Shown here: in pieces, positions 1-5,421 of the stretch | Layout of the letters: each line of letters begins with the position of its first letter | Numbering within the stretch: position 1 is the stretch's first letter | NCBI GenBank assembly: GCA_002869095.1 | Contig: PKTO01000047.1 | Span: forward strand, 1 to 5,593 | Direction: 5' to 3' | Source of the DNA: Clostridiales bacterium | GTDB taxonomy: Bacteria > Bacillota > Clostridia > Peptostreptococcales > BM714 | DNA: 5,593 nucleotides | The notes under the pieces: model-generated | What the model was told of the DNA's origin: nothing | What the model saw: only the letters and a program-made list of their open reading frames with translations | Database searches by the model: none | Position numbers and translations under genes: made by a program

Positions 1-1362
1 ATAGAAAATGTCAGCACAACTCTGTCAAACAGCATAGCGCAAATGTTTTCCAGCCTTCTTTCATTTTCGGGAGTCATAGTGATAATGCTGCTTCTCAACT
101 GGCAGTTGGCTCTAATCAGCATGACGACCGTACCGATGATAATATTTTCGGTAAAACTGATTGCGAAAAACACACGAAAGGGCTACAGGGACCAGCAGCG
201 CCATTTGGGAAAACTGAATGGAATCATCGAAGAAAACCTGACAGCGCAGAAAGTTGTCAAGGCTTACGGAAAAGAAGAAACAGCAATAGCCGAATTCAAT
301 GAAATGAATCAGAAGCTCAAGGGTTCATCCATCAGAGCGGAGATATTCGGAGGGTTCATGGGGCCGAGCATGAACTTGATGAACAACCTCAGATTTTCAA
401 TTATCGCCGGTGCGGGAGGATATCTTGTCATTACCGGAAGCCTAAGCGTTGGGCTTATAGCGGCTTTTCTCAATTACTCGAGGCAATTTGGAAGGCCGTT
501 GACTCAATTGGCGAACATTTACAATACAATACAATCGGCAATAGCGGGAGCTGAAAGGGTCTTTGAAACGATGGACCATATACCCGAAATTCAAGATTCA
601 ATATATGCCAAGGATTTGGAAGATGTAAAGGGACATGTGGTATTCAATGAAGTCGATTTTGGATATGTAGAGGGGGAAAAGGTTTTAAAGAAAGCTTACT
701 TTGAAGCAAAACCGGGAGACACCATTGCAATTGTCGGGCCTACAGGGGCAGGGAAAACGACAATAATCAATCTTTTGACAAGATTCTATGACATAGAAAG
801 CGGCGCCATAGAAATTGACGGTGTCAACATAAGGGACATCAAAGTCAATAGCTTGCGAAACAAGCTTGGCATAGTACTCCAGGACACATATCTTTTTTCG
901 GGTTCTGTCAGAGAAAATATACGATACGGAAGGCTTGACGCGACAGACGAAGAAGTGCATGAGGCTGCTAAGCGCGCATATGCGGACCACTTCATAAGAC
1001 ATCTGCCTGACGGATACGACACTGTCTTGTCGCAGGAAGGAAGCAATCTAAGCCAAGGGCAGAGGCAATTGCTTGCAATAGCAAGAGCCATCCTGTCGAA
1101 TCCGGCGATATTGATTCTTGATGAAGCCACAAGCAGTGTTGATACAAGGACGGAAGTCCACATTCAAAAGGCAATGCTGCACTTGATGGAAGGGAGAACC
1201 AGTTTTGTAATAGCCCACCGCTTGAGCACAATCAAGGATGCGACAATGATTATGGTGATAAACGAAGGAAAAATAATCGAACGGGGAAGCCATAAGGAAC
1301 TGTTGGATTTGAAAGGATTCTACCATGACCTCCATTACAGCCAGTTTAAAAATGCAGTATGA
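1..1362 (+). CDS. ABC exporter half-transporter (permease-ATPase fusion), 5' end cut by window
   Basis: The reading frame is open from base 1, so the gene begins upstream; the ATG at 43 is internal. The visible 453 residues start near the third transmembrane helix of a type IV (MsbA/TM288-like) exporter. Roughly 120-140 residues are therefore missing. Membrane helices continue to about residue 190, and the nucleotide-binding domain follows. It contains an A-loop Tyr (residue 222), Walker A GPTGAGKTT (246-254), Q-loop Gln (294), signature LSQGQ (350-354), Walker B ILILDEA (370-376) with catalytic Glu375, a D-loop (SSVD) and H-loop His406. The protein uses ATP hydrolysis to export an unknown substrate across the cytoplasmic membrane. 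An intact catalytic Glu combined with LSQGQ instead of LSGGQ resembles TM288 of the heterodimeric TM287/288 exporter. A partner with a degenerate Walker B is therefore expected just upstream; this is inference. Family assignment is very secure, substrate unknown. Confidence 0.96.
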   Translation: MENVSTTLSNSIAQMFSSLLSFSGVIVIMLLLNWQLALISMTTVPMIIFSVKLIAKNTRKGYRDQQRHLGKLNGIIEENLTAQKVVKAYGKEETAIAEFNEMNQKLKGSSIRAEIFGGFMGPSMNLMNNLRFSIIAGAGGYLVITGSLSVGLIAAFLNYSRQFGRPLTQLANIYNTIQSAIAGAERVFETMDHIPEIQDSIYAKDLEDVKGHVVFNEVDFGYVEGEKVLKKAYFEAKPGDTIAIVGPTGAGKTTIINLLTRFYDIESGAIEIDGVNIRDIKVNSLRNKLGIVLQDTYLFSGSVRENIRYGRLDATDEEVHEAAKRAYADHFIRHLPDGYDTVLSQEGSNLSQGQRQLLAIARAILSNPAILILDEATSSVDTRTEVHIQKAMLHLMEGRTSFVIAHRLSTIKDATMIMVINEGKIIERGSHKELLDLKGFYHDLHYSQFKNAV

Positions 1363-1371
1363 CGTTAAAAG

Positions 1372-1411
1372 AAAATGCATTAGGGTATAACTATGAAAAT
1401 TGGTGCATTTT
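1372..1411. repeat. Inverted repeat downstream of the ABC gene, possible weak terminator
   Basis: AAAATGCA at 1372-1379 is the exact reverse complement of TGCATTTT at 1404-1411, separated by 24 nt. The 3' arm ends in four T residues but no longer T-run follows. It lies just after the ABC stop codon, so it could weakly terminate that transcript. A second imperfect stem (1440-1447 with 1460-1467, 12-nt loop, one G-T pair) lies further along the same gap. Neither is a textbook intrinsic terminator, and AT-rich DNA yields such repeats by chance. Confidence 0.25.
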
Positions 1412-1500
1412 GGAGAAGTGCGCAAGTCTGTTAAGCGGCATTATAAGAAAATCAACATTCTTGTAATAGCGCGTGAAATCAAATGAAATGGGGGCTTTAT

Positions 1501-1854
1501 ATGAAAGCAGGCAAAGCGGTCGCGTGGATTGGGCTGGCAATGATGACATTGGGGCTTGCAAACGGTTTTATATATGGCGATTTTTTTAATGACGGTGCAA
1601 AGCTGATGGCTAATCCGTGGGGGGTAATGTCCATGATTGACCTTTATGTAGGATTTGCATTGTTCTCTATGTGGATTGTATTTCGCGAAAAATCTATTGC
1701 AGGCAGCATTGCATGGGTGACAATGATGATGGTTCTCGGGTTTTTTACGGCTTGCATATATTTGCTGAAGGTTTTTTACAAAAGTGATGGAGATTGGCTT
1801 GAATTTTTCCTTGGGGCAAAAAAAGATGATGTGATTTCAAAATTAAAGGTATGA
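1501..1854 (+). CDS. Small three-helix membrane protein, DUF1475-like
   Basis: The protein has 117 residues. I chose the ATG at 1501 over the in-frame ATG at 1483 because a G-run (1490-1494) sits 6 nt before it, and the 1483 start would place that G-run inside the gene. Three hydrophobic segments are visible at about residues 5-26, 40-61 and 67-92, with an acidic/basic C-terminal tail (about 94-117). The loop after helix 1 carries NPWG (38-41). Helix 2 contains a buried acidic residue in DLYVGF (47-52) and ends in Arg-Glu (62-63). This pattern matches my recollection of the DUF1475 family, whose function is unknown. The gene lies 30 bp upstream of another membrane protein on the same strand, which suggests co-transcription. 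No clear promoter was found in the 138-bp gap upstream. The coding call is secure; the family name is from memory and less so. Confidence 0.88.
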   Translation: MKAGKAVAWIGLAMMTLGLANGFIYGDFFNDGAKLMANPWGVMSMIDLYVGFALFSMWIVFREKSIAGSIAWVTMMMVLGFFTACIYLLKVFYKSDGDWLEFFLGAKKDDVISKLKV

Positions 1855-1868
1855 GAATCTTATATTTG

Positions 1869-1874
1869 AAAGGA
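1869..1874 (+). promoter_or_regulatory. Ribosome binding site of the DUF3159-like gene
   Basis: AAAGGA lies 10 nt before the ATG at 1885, at the long end of normal spacing. It supports that start, and no alternative in-frame start lies closer. Confidence 0.6.
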
Positions 1875-1884
1875 CGTCCGCAAG

Positions 1885-2553
1885 ATGAACAAGGGAAATG
1901 AAATCATTGAAGAACTGAAAACAGTACTGACAGGAAAGACATTGGATGCACTCGTTCCGCCAATTGTATTTATTTTTGCAAATGGCTTGTATGGAATCAA
2001 TTGGGCATCGATTTTGGCCATATGCTCTGCGGTTCTAATCGGAATTGCAAGACTTGTATTGAGGCAAACATGGAAATACGCATTTGGAGGGTTGATTGGA
2101 GTCAGCGTCGCGGCGGGATTTTCATATATTGCAGGGAATGCGGCAAATTATTATATCCCCAAAATAATTGGGAGTGTCAGTTTTATCGTTGCTGCAGGCA
2201 CAAGCCTGATAATAAAAAAACCGCTTGCCGCCTGGGTAAGCCATTTGTCCAGAGGCTGGGACTTGAATTGGTTTTGGAGAAGTGACGTCAGGCCGGCGTA
2301 TACAGAGGTGACAATATTCTGGACCTTGTTTTTTGCCCTTAGACTTTTTATTCAGTTGTTTTTGTTTCTAAGGGGGGATGTTGCCGGCTTGTTCTTGGTA
2401 AATACCATATTGAGCATGCCTGCCAACGTGATTGTTCTTGTTCTGAGCTATATATATGGAATATGGCGTTTGCGCTCACTTGGGGGACCGGGAGTGGAAG
2501 AGTTTGAAAAAGATGTTGAGCCTCCTTGGAAAGGCCAGACAAGGGGTTTTTGA
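1885..2553 (+). CDS. Six-helix membrane protein, DUF3159-like
   Basis: The protein has 222 residues and about six predicted membrane helices near residues 20-37, 41-59, 65-83, 91-110, 143-162 and 168-193. Landmarks are DALVPP at the start of helix 1 (21-26), KYAFGG (64-69), KKPL after helix 4 (111-114), a Trp- and charge-rich loop (about 120-140, including RPAYTEVT) and ALRLFIQL (151-158). The C-terminal 30 residues are charged and probably cytoplasmic. The order of these landmarks matches my recollection of DUF3159, a family best represented in Actinobacteria and without an assigned activity. It follows the DUF1475-like gene by 30 bp, so the two are probably one operon. No good + strand terminator follows it: the hairpin at 2608-2623 has no T-run on this strand but may still slow converging transcription. 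The coding call is secure; no function is assigned. Confidence 0.88.
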   Translation: MNKGNEIIEELKTVLTGKTLDALVPPIVFIFANGLYGINWASILAICSAVLIGIARLVLRQTWKYAFGGLIGVSVAAGFSYIAGNAANYYIPKIIGSVSFIVAAGTSLIIKKPLAAWVSHLSRGWDLNWFWRSDVRPAYTEVTIFWTLFFALRLFIQLFLFLRGDVAGLFLVNTILSMPANVIVLVLSYIYGIWRLRSLGGPGVEEFEKDVEPPWKGQTRGF

Positions 2554-2600
2554 CAATCTTTCGAAACGGAAAAAGGCATTTTGTCTGAATATAAAGTTGC

Positions 2601-2623
2601 AAAAAAAGGCACCCGAGGGTGCC
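2601..2623 (-). terminator. Intrinsic terminator of rubrerythrin
   Basis: GGCACC (2608-2613) pairs perfectly with GGTGCC (2618-2623) around a CGAG tetraloop. On the minus strand the stem is followed at once by seven T residues (the A-run at 2601-2607 on the + strand). It begins 36 nt after the rbr stop codon. On the + strand the stem is followed by mixed sequence, so it is directional. Confidence 0.9.
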
Positions 2624-2659
2624 TGAGATTCAAGAAAAAGTTTAGATTCGAGATTATAT

Positions 2660-3244
2660 TTAGTATGTCTCTACAAAAAGCTCGAAATGATCTATCGGAT
2701 GATCGCAGGCGGGACATTTGTTTGGAGCCGATTTTCCATTGTGGATGTAGCCGCAGTTATTGCACTTCCATTCAACAGGGTCTTCCCTTGTGAAGACGGT
2801 TCCGTTTTCTATGTTTTCAAGAAGCCTTAAAAATCTTTTTTCATGCCTTTCTTCTACTTCGGCAATCTCCTTGAAAATCACGGATATCTCCTTGAAGCCT
2901 TCCTCGGCTGCAATTTTAGCGAATTCAGGATAGAGTTCAGAATGCTCTTCATGTTCTCCGTTGGCGGCCGCTCTTAAATTTGATTCTGTCCCGCCTAAAT
3001 TCACAGGGAATTCGGCTTTAATTTCAATCGATTCCCCCTCCAATTCATCTCTTAAGAATTTATAGAACCGTTTGGCATGTTCCTTCTCATTTCTGGCGGT
3101 TTCTTCAAAGATATTCTTTATTTGGACATAACCGTCTTTTTTTGCCTGTGACGCATAGTACGAATATCTCATGTTTGCTTGGGATTCTCCTGCAAACGAA
3201 GCCATTAGATTGACAGCGGTTTTGCTTCCTTTCAAATCTTTCAT
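2660..3244 (-). CDS. rbr: Rubrerythrin (diiron peroxidase with C-terminal rubredoxin domain)
   Basis: The protein has 194 residues, close to the 191 of the Desulfovibrio type protein. It is a cytoplasmic NAD(P)H-linked peroxidase that reduces hydrogen peroxide in anaerobes, receiving electrons through its rubredoxin domain. The N-terminal four-helix ferritin-like domain shows all expected diiron ligands: Glu20, Glu53, His56 (ExxH), Glu97, Glu100, Glu131 and His134 (ExxH). The rubredoxin domain has Cys161/Cys164 and Cys177/Cys180 (CPAC). I chose the ATG at 3244 over the upstream in-frame ATG at 3292. AAGGAGG ends 5 nt before 3244, homologues begin with MKDLKG-type sequence, and the longer start would cover the ribosome binding site. 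The gene has its own promoter and terminator and appears monocistronic. Nothing is missing or unusual in the active site. Confidence 0.98.
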   Translation of the reverse strand: MKDLKGSKTAVNLMASFAGESQANMRYSYYASQAKKDGYVQIKNIFEETARNEKEHAKRFYKFLRDELEGESIEIKAEFPVNLGGTESNLRAAANGEHEEHSELYPEFAKIAAEEGFKEISVIFKEIAEVEERHEKRFLRLLENIENGTVFTREDPVEWKCNNCGYIHNGKSAPNKCPACDHPIDHFELFVETY

Positions 3245-3249
3245 CGTAT

Positions 3250-3256
3250 CCTCCTT
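3250..3256 (-). promoter_or_regulatory. Strong ribosome binding site of rbr
   Basis: AAGGAGG on the minus strand lies 5 nt before the ATG at 3244. It decides the start against the in-frame ATG 48 nt upstream and predicts high expression. Confidence 0.92.
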
Positions 3257-3302
3257 GAAATTGTTAATATTGGTTTTTAAATACGTTTCCATGTTTAATA
3301 CA

Positions 3303-3314
3303 ATAATACATTAT
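3303..3314. promoter_or_regulatory. Palindrome over the rbr -10 element, candidate operator
   Basis: ATAAT and ATTAT form a 5-bp perfect inverted repeat with a 2-nt centre, covering most of the -10 hexamer and the likely start site. Rubrerythrins in clostridia are known to be under peroxide-sensing (PerR) control, and the PerR box is an AT-rich palindrome of this type with a 1-nt centre. The spacing differs here, so this is a candidate only. AT-rich -10 regions produce short palindromes by chance. Confidence 0.3.
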
Positions 3315-3337
3315 ACGGAAGAATTTATCCAATGCAA
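3310..3337 (-). promoter_or_regulatory. Sigma-A-type promoter of rbr
   Basis: On the minus strand, TTGCAT (3332-3337) is followed after 16 nt by a perfect TATAAT (3310-3315). Transcription would start near 3303, giving a leader of about 60 nt before the rbr start codon. A short palindrome overlaps the -10 element and could be an operator (3303-3314). Confidence 0.78.
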
Positions 3338-3412
3338 GCAGAAATATGATTGAAAAAATGTCGTTTTAATTGTACTGATTAAGAAGGCAAAACCAATACA
3401 TAAAGAAAACGT

Positions 3413-3441
3413 TTGAACTCATCTGGGGCATGTGATATAGT
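3413..3441 (+). promoter_or_regulatory. Sigma-A-type promoter of the membrane-anchored hydrolase gene
   Basis: TTGAAC (3413-3418) and TATAGT (3436-3441) are separated by exactly 17 nt, each differing from consensus at one or two positions. The start would fall near 3448, giving a leader of about 42 nt. That leader contains a small inverted repeat (AATTC 3456-3460, GAATT 3465-3469). This promoter points away from the rbr promoter. Confidence 0.72.
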
Positions 3442-3475
3442 TCATTGACAGGTGAAATTCAATCGAATTAACGGT

Positions 3476-3481
3476 GAAGGG
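3476..3481 (+). promoter_or_regulatory. Ribosome binding site of the hydrolase gene
   Basis: GAAGGG lies 8 nt before the ATG at 3490, at normal spacing, and fixes that start. Confidence 0.65.
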
Positions 3482-3489
3482 TTGATCAT

Positions 3490-4596
3490 ATGAATGACAT
3501 AAAGCAATCGAAATTGGTGCTGCAGATAAGTAGAATACTGTTGATTCTTGTTCTTGTCGCATATGGCGATGCTTTGCTGTTTATAATTGCATCCCAGCTT
3601 GTTTTTTGGATAATGATTTTGCGCGCGTCAAGAATCCAATCAAAAAAGAGGTTCAAATTTTATCTTATATTTTTGTACATGCTTCTGGTTATTGCGCAGA
3701 CAATATTCTTTTTCCGGTACATGCATGCGATTTCGAGTTTTACCGTGGTCAATATATTGAACAACGCCTTGGGAGTGTTTGTTGTGTCGTTGCCTTACTT
3801 GATGGAATATATTGTAACGGTTCAAAAGTATACCGAATTTTATCTCCCGTCAGTAAAAGATTTGAATACAATGAGCTTTGCCCAGCTTCACGATGTCAAC
3901 GAAATAATTCAAGGAAGACTCGACGACATGGGGCAATTGCGCAAGACACTGACGCCTGAAAGATTGTTTGCCATTGCTGGAGAGTTTCCCAGGCACAGCT
4001 CAATACAGTATCTAAATGGCGGCTCGCTGACGGATGCATATTTTGACGAAGCGGAATCCAGCCTTTCAGACTCCCACATATACATTGTGGTTTCAAATAC
4101 CGGGAGTGCGGCAAGCGAGGTTATTTCTGCCTTCACAAGAAAGCAATACAATCACGCCTCGCTTTCTTTCGACAAGGATCTAAAAACAATCATAAGCTAC
4201 AATGGCGGTGAAAAAATTTATCCTCCCGGTTTGAACAGGGAGATGATAGAATTCTTCAATAAAAAGGATGATTCGTCGCTTATCGTATATGAACTGGATG
4301 TGACAAGGGAACAAAAGATAAAGCTGATCGACAAGCTTAAGGAAATCAATGAAAGTGGAAGCGCGTATAATATGCTTGGGCTGGTAATCAAGAAATCCTT
4401 GAGGCCAAACATAATGTTTTGTTCGCAGTTCGTTTACAACATGCTTAAGCATGCGGACCTTGAATACTTCGATAAAGCGGACGGAAGAGTAAAGCCGACA
4501 GATTTGGTTGAGCTTGACTACCATAGAAAACTCAAATTTTGCTATGAGATTTATCTAAACAACAATGCCGAAGGGCTGGAATTGAAAAAAGCGTAA
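3490..4596 (+). CDS. Membrane-anchored YiiX-like (permuted papain-fold, NlpC/P60 superfamily) cysteine hydrolase
   Basis: The protein has 368 residues. The N-terminal third holds about four membrane helices (near 10-25, 28-44, 57-75 and 85-109). A linker of about 85 residues follows, then a domain from about 196 to the C-terminus. In that domain YNHASLSFD places a candidate catalytic His222, and MFCSQFVYNML places a candidate nucleophile Cys311. The His-before-Cys order and the FCSQFV context are those of the circularly permuted YiiX/YaeF-type papain-like hydrolases. A late KPTDL motif and an aromatic-rich C-terminal strand also fit. Members are thought to cleave amide, thioester or ester bonds, but the substrate is unknown. 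The Arg/Lys-rich loop between helices 2 and 3 (45-56) suggests by the positive-inside rule that the catalytic domain faces the cytoplasm; this is inference. The gene appears monocistronic with its own promoter. Coding is certain, the domain call is likely, and the helix domain is not one I recognise. Confidence 0.85.
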   Translation: MNDIKQSKLVLQISRILLILVLVAYGDALLFIIASQLVFWIMILRASRIQSKKRFKFYLIFLYMLLVIAQTIFFFRYMHAISSFTVVNILNNALGVFVVSLPYLMEYIVTVQKYTEFYLPSVKDLNTMSFAQLHDVNEIIQGRLDDMGQLRKTLTPERLFAIAGEFPRHSSIQYLNGGSLTDAYFDEAESSLSDSHIYIVVSNTGSAASEVISAFTRKQYNHASLSFDKDLKTIISYNGGEKIYPPGLNREMIEFFNKKDDSSLIVYELDVTREQKIKLIDKLKEINESGSAYNMLGLVIKKSLRPNIMFCSQFVYNMLKHADLEYFDKADGRVKPTDLVELDYHRKLKFCYEIYLNNNAEGLELKKA

Positions 4597-4767
4597 AATG
4601 GGATTTGCTTTCAAAAAATTAACATGCAGCAGCTATAAAACACAAGAAAAATGATTATCAAGTATGGTTTTGGGTATGGAAGAAAATGCATAGGTCGTGG
4701 CAAAAAATTCTAAAGGAATGATGTATTAAGACGTTGCCTGTTTAAAAATCCAATTATGTTATTTGTG

Positions 4768-4798
4768 AATCGGCCATGCGGGTCGATTTTTGCTTTTT
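4768..4798 (+). terminator. Intrinsic terminator upstream of the SRPBCC gene
   Basis: AATCGGCC (4768-4775) pairs with GGTCGATT (4781-4788) across a 5-nt loop with one G-T pair. The stem is followed by TTTGCTTTTT, a T-rich tract interrupted by GC. It most simply ends the hydrolase transcript, 170 nt beyond its stop codon. Confidence 0.75.
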
Positions 4799-4862
4799 GA
4801 AAAAAGGGTGGTGCCTATGGGTATTAATGAATTTGTCTAATGGTTTTATGGATTTTGATTTT

Positions 4863-4867
4863 GGAGG
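4863..4867 (+). promoter_or_regulatory. Ribosome binding site deciding the SRPBCC start
   Basis: GGAGG lies 8 nt before the ATG at 4876 but only 2 nt before the in-frame ATG at 4870, and it would be inside the gene if translation began at 4840. It therefore selects 4876. Confidence 0.8.
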
Positions 4868-4875
4868 CGATGCAA

Positions 4876-5307
4876 ATGGGAAAAGCTAAAAAGAGCATAT
4901 TCATAGATGCTCCTATGGAAAAGGTACATCGATATGGAAGAAATCCATACACATGGCCTGAATGGTATTCGAATTTCATCGGCCCTGACAAGGTGACAGG
5001 AGACGGAGGAGTTGGAACGATAATAGATTTCAGATATTCTGTAATGGGAAAGCAGATTCCAATAAAAATTGAGGTTGTAAAGGATACATTGCCAGAGTGG
5101 AAAGGCCAATTCAGCGGGTCAATGGAGGGTGAAATAATTGTAAAGTTGTCCCCTGACGGAAATGGAACAGATGCGGAAATCGATTGGAGATATTCCATTA
5201 AAAAAGGAGTACTTGGCAAGATCGCGGATTTGAAGATGGTTGAAAAACTGCTTGGACATTCGCTTGCCAATACAATGGAGAATTGGAAAGTGATTTGCGA
5301 ATCATAA
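4876..5307 (+). CDS. SRPBCC (START-like / polyketide cyclase-type) family protein
   Basis: The protein has 143 residues, typical of single-domain SRPBCC proteins, which form a helix-grip fold with a hydrophobic ligand cavity. The N-terminus shows the usual layout: a first beta strand (SIFIDAP, 7-13), a helix beginning with MEKV, then the WPEW motif (27-30) common in polyketide cyclase-type members. Alternating strand segments follow, and a long amphipathic C-terminal helix (about 112-143) would close the cavity. No signal peptide or membrane helix is visible, so it should be cytoplasmic. Ligand and activity cannot be told from sequence. The ATG at 4876 was chosen because of GGAGG 8 nt upstream; starting at 4840 would add a hydrophobic dozen residues not expected in the family. 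It lies between two terminator-like structures and is probably transcribed alone. Confidence 0.87.
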   Translation: MGKAKKSIFIDAPMEKVHRYGRNPYTWPEWYSNFIGPDKVTGDGGVGTIIDFRYSVMGKQIPIKIEVVKDTLPEWKGQFSGSMEGEIIVKLSPDGNGTDAEIDWRYSIKKGVLGKIADLKMVEKLLGHSLANTMENWKVICES

Positions 5308-5323
5308 AAGAAGGGTTTTACCG

Positions 5324-5345
5324 GTCGCCATTTAGTAGTGGCGAC
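5324..5345 (+). terminator. Hairpin after the SRPBCC gene, probable weak terminator
   Basis: GTCGCCA (5324-5330) and TGGCGAC (5339-5345) form a perfect 7-bp GC-rich stem with an 8-nt loop, 16 nt after the stop codon. The following sequence is only mildly T-rich (TGTTGATTT), so termination may be partial and some read-through into the lipoprotein gene is possible. The stem could instead be a protein-binding palindrome. Confidence 0.5.
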
Positions 5346-5421
5346 TGTTGATTTCAATGAAAGATTAGCAAATGGCAGTAATTGATTGAATAACCAAATG
5401 ATTATAGTGGAAGTGAGTGGT

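Larger units (their letters stand above)
4597..4875. other. 279-bp intergenic region between the hydrolase and SRPBCC genes
   Basis: This AT-rich stretch has no convincing gene over 20 codons. It contains an intrinsic terminator on the + strand (4768-4798). About 170 nt lie between the hydrolase stop codon and that terminator, enough for a long 3' UTR or a small RNA, but I found no strong promoter inside it. After the terminator come a 7-codon ORF with a plausible ribosome binding site (4817-4840) and the start region of the SRPBCC gene. A weak promoter for the latter could be TTGAAA near 4797 with TATTAA near 4822, but its 19-nt spacing is poor. Confidence 0.6.

Noticed and set aside
786..1425. 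Several overlapping minus-strand open frames of 79-125 codons opposite the ABC ATPase domain.
   Set aside because: The + strand encodes an unbroken set of ABC motifs across the same bases. The antisense frames show Cys/Ser-rich composition typical of shadow ORFs and no start signals.
3245..3292. Longer rubrerythrin form starting at the in-frame ATG at 3292 (16 extra residues).
   Set aside because: AAGGAGG sits 5 nt before the ATG at 3244, and the extra residues are absent from the usual rubrerythrin N-terminus.
1369..4691. The 12-mer AAGAAAATGCAT occurs at 1369-1380 and 4680-4691, both in intergenic DNA.
   Set aside because: In a 5.6-kb window about one repeated 12-mer pair is expected by chance, and more in AT-rich sequence. 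Flanking bases diverge immediately, so it is not evidence of a shared regulatory element.
4804..4816. AGGGTGGTGCC resembles the T-box antiterminator core (AGGGUGGNACCGCG).
   Set aside because: The ACCGCG half is not matched, no competing terminator with the complementary strand follows, the terminator lies upstream instead, and the downstream gene is not an aminoacyl-tRNA or amino-acid gene. It is better read as a ribosome-binding-like purine run.
4824..5357. A 177-codon open frame on the minus strand opposite the SRPBCC gene.
   Set aside because: It is a mirror of the SRPBCC coding frame, has no ribosome binding site and no recognisable domain, and the + strand product has a clear family pattern.
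5380..5408. Possible promoter AATTGA-17-TATAGT before the lipoprotein gene.
   Set aside because: It would place the transcription start within about 7 nt of the ATG and remove the ribosome binding region, and its -35 element is poor.
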